Below are positions 60,793-64,000 of a stretch of 64,000 bases of DNA, piece after piece. How positions within the stretch are numbered: position 1 is the first letter of the stretch; every line of letters begins with the position of its first letter. The notes beneath the pieces were generated by a model. It was not told the origin of the DNA and did not search any database. It was given only the letters and a program-made list of their open reading frames with translations. Both the position numbers and the translations under genes were made by a program. The stretch lies in NCBI GenBank assembly GCA_019155185.1, contig CM032794.1, forward strand, positions 13,618,721 to 13,682,720, written 5' to 3'. Source of the stretch: Beaufortia kweichowensis (taxonomy: Eukaryota; Chordata; Actinopteri; Cypriniformes; Gastromyzontidae).

Positions 60793-61024
60793 TACACTCT
60801 TAAATATAGGCTCCTGAAATGTTGTTTGTCAGGCTGTTCCATAAAGAACCTTTAAAGTCCATAAAACAAAAAATCTTCATAGTGGAAGTGTGTTCCACAG
60901 ACTTTAAAGATGAAAATAATTGTTGTTGTTTTTTTATTGAAAAAACTTGTTGACTAAAAGATTGTTTGAGGAACCAAACATCACTTTAAAGAATCCTTTT
61001 AGCACTTTTATTTTTAAGAGTGTA
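60793..61024. mobile_element. 232-bp MITE with 16-bp terminal inverted repeats
   Basis: The left end is TACACTCTTAAATATA and the right end is TATTTTTAAGAGTGTA, 15 of 16 inverted matches. Inside are AAAGAACC-type blocks (AAAGAACCTTTAAAG near 60845), typical of a family with ACACTCTTAAAA termini widespread in fish. It lies upstream of the tmem178b promoter. No coding capacity. Confidence 0.8.
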
Positions 61025-61368
61025 GCACAGCAACACCAAAGAAACCAATTCAGAGAGTTTATGAATTGTTATATTTTTATCATCCTATTTATTGGAGTAA
61101 AACGTAAATTGAGCAGAAAATCATTGTCTTGCACTTTCTTTGCTGAGAAAAAAGTTTAGAAAGTAAATGTAAATGTTTAGAAAGTAAACAATCTTAAAGA
61201 GAAAATTACTTACAGGAAACTCACTTTCGACAGCAATGTGTCCCGCCCAGAATCAAAACTACTACACCACAACATTGTGTGAGAAATGTATTGTGCTAAA
61301 ATAAAACATTAAACATTTAAACTAAAAATATTATATTTGCTATATTTGGGCCCTTATACATCAGATTT

Positions 61369-61420
61369 ATATTTATTCATTTAGCAGATCTATGCTTTTA
61401 TTCAAATTAACTTACAGATA
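61369..61420 (-). repeat. SINE/LINE 3'-tail fragment
   Basis: ATTTATTCATTTAGCAGATC, then CTTTTATTCAAATTAACTTACAG, is a degraded reverse complement of the fish SINE/LINE tail. Confidence 0.55.
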
Positions 61421-64000
61421 AGGGAGCATTTGATGATTTTGTCTAAAGAGCCAACAAAAAGCATAGTGCACAGAGCTGTTTACAAGTAGAAATAGTATTG
61501 ACGCGAGAAGTGAACAGCATATAGCAAAAGTGAAGGAGTTTTTTTGCCAATGGTAAAGTTAAACAGCAGTTGTTTCTGAAGAAATTTAGATACACAAATA
61601 ACTGTCTACAAAAAACTTCGGATCCCTCACTTCACGTCTCTGATAAGGTGCACCAAACTCTTTTATTAATGTACTTGTGTGTACTGTAGCGGCACTAACT
61701 TGCCACCTGCCATCCATGGAGGTGGCCCGCAGAGGGAGAGATACGCCGCAAGGAGTTTCAGAAGCGTGGGATGTTTAGGTCAAGATACAAAAGAATTGTG
61801 TCATTACACAAAGTAACATTTTAGAGGTTTGTCACAAATGGTTTTGAAATACCGAACAAAAGCGTTCTAATAAAAGTGTGGCATATCATTGTCTAAAGTT
61901 TCAGGCACAGTTTCCCACACACAGTAGGCTGTGTCAGGGCAGATGACAAAGGAAGACAACCCGTAGGGTAGTCGTTATGGCAACGGTCCTTTGCCAAACA
62001 GACTGTGTTGAAATAGGACAAGTGTGAACACACAATCAATACCACCCCCTGATTCCCATATGACATTTCAAACCCAGACTGTGCTGTAAAAAATGGGCTT
62101 GTGGCATAACCACCACTATAACCGCAAAACTACAAAGATGGTGCCTTCAGCATGTGTAAAAGTTAAGCAGCAGGTAATAGAAGCCATTTGTTAGTATGAC
62201 ACAATAAAAGAGGTTACAACTTTTCAAATGGAGACACCATCTCCATATTATACTCCAGAGCAAGACAAACTCTACTGAATCACATGATCAGGAGGCCAAG
62301 TAGTTGTCATCTAATATAAAAAGTATCAGCAAATATGAACCAAACAGGATGACATGTAATAGAGGGCAATCTTGATTGCTCATTGACATATAGTGGACGA
62401 TCCATAAATGGGAGTATAAATCTCATGGGAGTCATTACCTATAAAGATCCCTCTGCATGAGCATGTAACAGCCAGGCAATATGGAAAAAAAAAACTTTAA
62501 TTAAATAGATCTTCCTACTTCCTGAGCAGATATATGCTCCAAGTGTTGTTATAACATGCACATCAGAACTGTTAAATGTTACTAAAGTTCCTTAACTCTT
62601 AAAACCCAAACATCCATCGCCCAATTTTTATACTACTACATGCTAATAAAATGTCTTTGCATTTATCTGTAGAAGTGTAAACCTAAAAAATAAAACAAAA
62701 ATACTAAGAATACTAAATACTACAACATTGTTGTAAACATACTGAAAGAAAACTACAGAGCACGGTAAATCTGCTTTTACTTGAGAAACAAGGTAATACA
62801 TGCATCACATTTTTAGTGTTACTTTGGACTGAATATGAGTGAAATAATTGAATCTTCCATAACAGTTTTTCTGCAATTAATTGACACTATTATACAGTGG
62901 CAAAGAAAAAAAAAGACTCAACAGCAGTTTTAAATCAAATAATTACAATTCTTTATTTCAACTATAACAACGGGAGGACATTGAGATCTTAAAAGTTTTT
63001 TCCAACATGACAATAAATATATATATAATCTCTATTCAAATATTTACATTCCGGCAAAACCCTTGCCAAGTGATGGATTCAGAACCTTCTTTCAGTAACA
63101 TACTTTCACATAACACAACTGTTATTGACAATGACATATTAACACTTTAAAATTTGACTGAATGTCTGAAATGGCACCAATTCAGTCAGGTAAAAGAACG
63201 GTTTATAAATCCATCAATCCCCTTTGAATCACTTTACCACTGTCAATTACAATGCCAGGACCACAATGACCCGTAGAGCAAATCAGTACAAGGTAAAATG
63301 AAGTAGTGTAGTGGCTATTAGGACACAACCAATAAGATAAAGACTAAATACGGCAGGAAAGAAACAACACGTGGTGGTATAAAACAAGTGAATAAGTATG
63401 TTTGGCATATGGAGTGTGTTCACTGAGGAAAAGACAAAAGGAATATGTAGTTATGTAAAATCGCAGTTCTTTAGCATGAGCAAATGAAGTGTGTAAAGGC
63501 AGCTTGTGTATGTATCAGTTTGAAATATCAATATAAAACCTGCAGATCACACACATTATTACTTATGTACCTTAGGTGACCTACTGATTATTGAGAGGTT
63601 TTTGATGGATGATTAAAAACATTTAACCAACTGTAACAGGTCTTTCCATATGAAGCATAACAGTCAACCACACCAATAGAAGATTCAACAAATGTGAGAC
63701 GCCCTATTGCTACACTTCACTATTGCTATTTTAAACACTGTTTGTACAAACATAAGCTAGTGCCTATAAGGCATTGCAGGTTTAGTCTAAACACAGATCG
63801 TTTAAGCTATGTAAAGGATAAGGCCACACACCACATACCTGATTGTCAAGGCTGCTTCTTTCATTTGTCTCCCTTATACTGTCTTTGGGGGTGACAAAAT
63901 ATCTAATTAAAGCTTTAAGAAAGGAGTGAATTGTCTTAAGTCCTCCAGGGTGATAGATGTAGCGTAATCAAAGCAGTTTCTGTGTTTAGTCTATTATGAT
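61421..64000. other. Upstream flank of tmem178b; no feature recognised
   Basis: AT-rich sequence without a supported exon, RNA gene or clear repeat. A GC-richer patch at 61690-61760 has no recognisable feature. Confidence 0.5.

Overview
This is a vertebrate nuclear locus, almost certainly from a teleost fish and probably a cyprinid. The genes are split by GT/AG introns, the non-coding DNA is AT-rich, and it carries long (GA)n and (GT)n microsatellites. It also holds a tRNA-derived SINE and several copies of a short transposon family (ends like TTAAAGGGATAGTTCACCC) that is abundant in carp and zebrafish genomes. Gene order and orientation ano5 > slc17a6 > gas2 match human 11p14.3 (ANO5, SLC17A6, FANCF, GAS2), as I recall that map.

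Layout. (1) 3465-15382, + strand: anoctamin-5, 18 coding exons, 5' end missing, 3' UTR to about 17.55 kb. (2) 18775-27467, + strand: slc17a6, the vesicular glutamate transporter VGLUT2, 12 exons. A one-base frame offset in the last exon separates the transporter core from its conserved cytosolic tail (27456-27684). (3) 29.8-39 kb: gene-poor interval with GA tracts, weak minus-strand coding-like segments, a CpG-rich promoter-like island and a CTCF-like site. No FANCF is recognisable. (4) 42141-52646, + strand: gas2, 7 coding exons, with a long proline-rich linker between its CH and GAR domains. (5) 60411-55452, - strand: a four-exon TMEM178 family gene closest to TMEM178B, tail-to-tail with gas2.

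The genes do not form one pathway: a membrane anoctamin, a synaptic vesicle glutamate carrier, an actin/microtubule linker and a four-pass membrane protein. The shared signal is regulatory. Both slc17a6 and tmem178b carry a strong RE1/NRSE (REST) match near their 5' ends, fitting neuronal restriction. CTCF-like motifs lie in the slc17a6-gas2 interval, in a gas2 intron and in tmem178b.

Most notable: the slc17a6 frame break, the two RE1 elements, an uninterrupted (GT)177 tract, the gas2 linker expansion, and an island with an RFX X-box-like site. I found no clearly novel multi-gene system.
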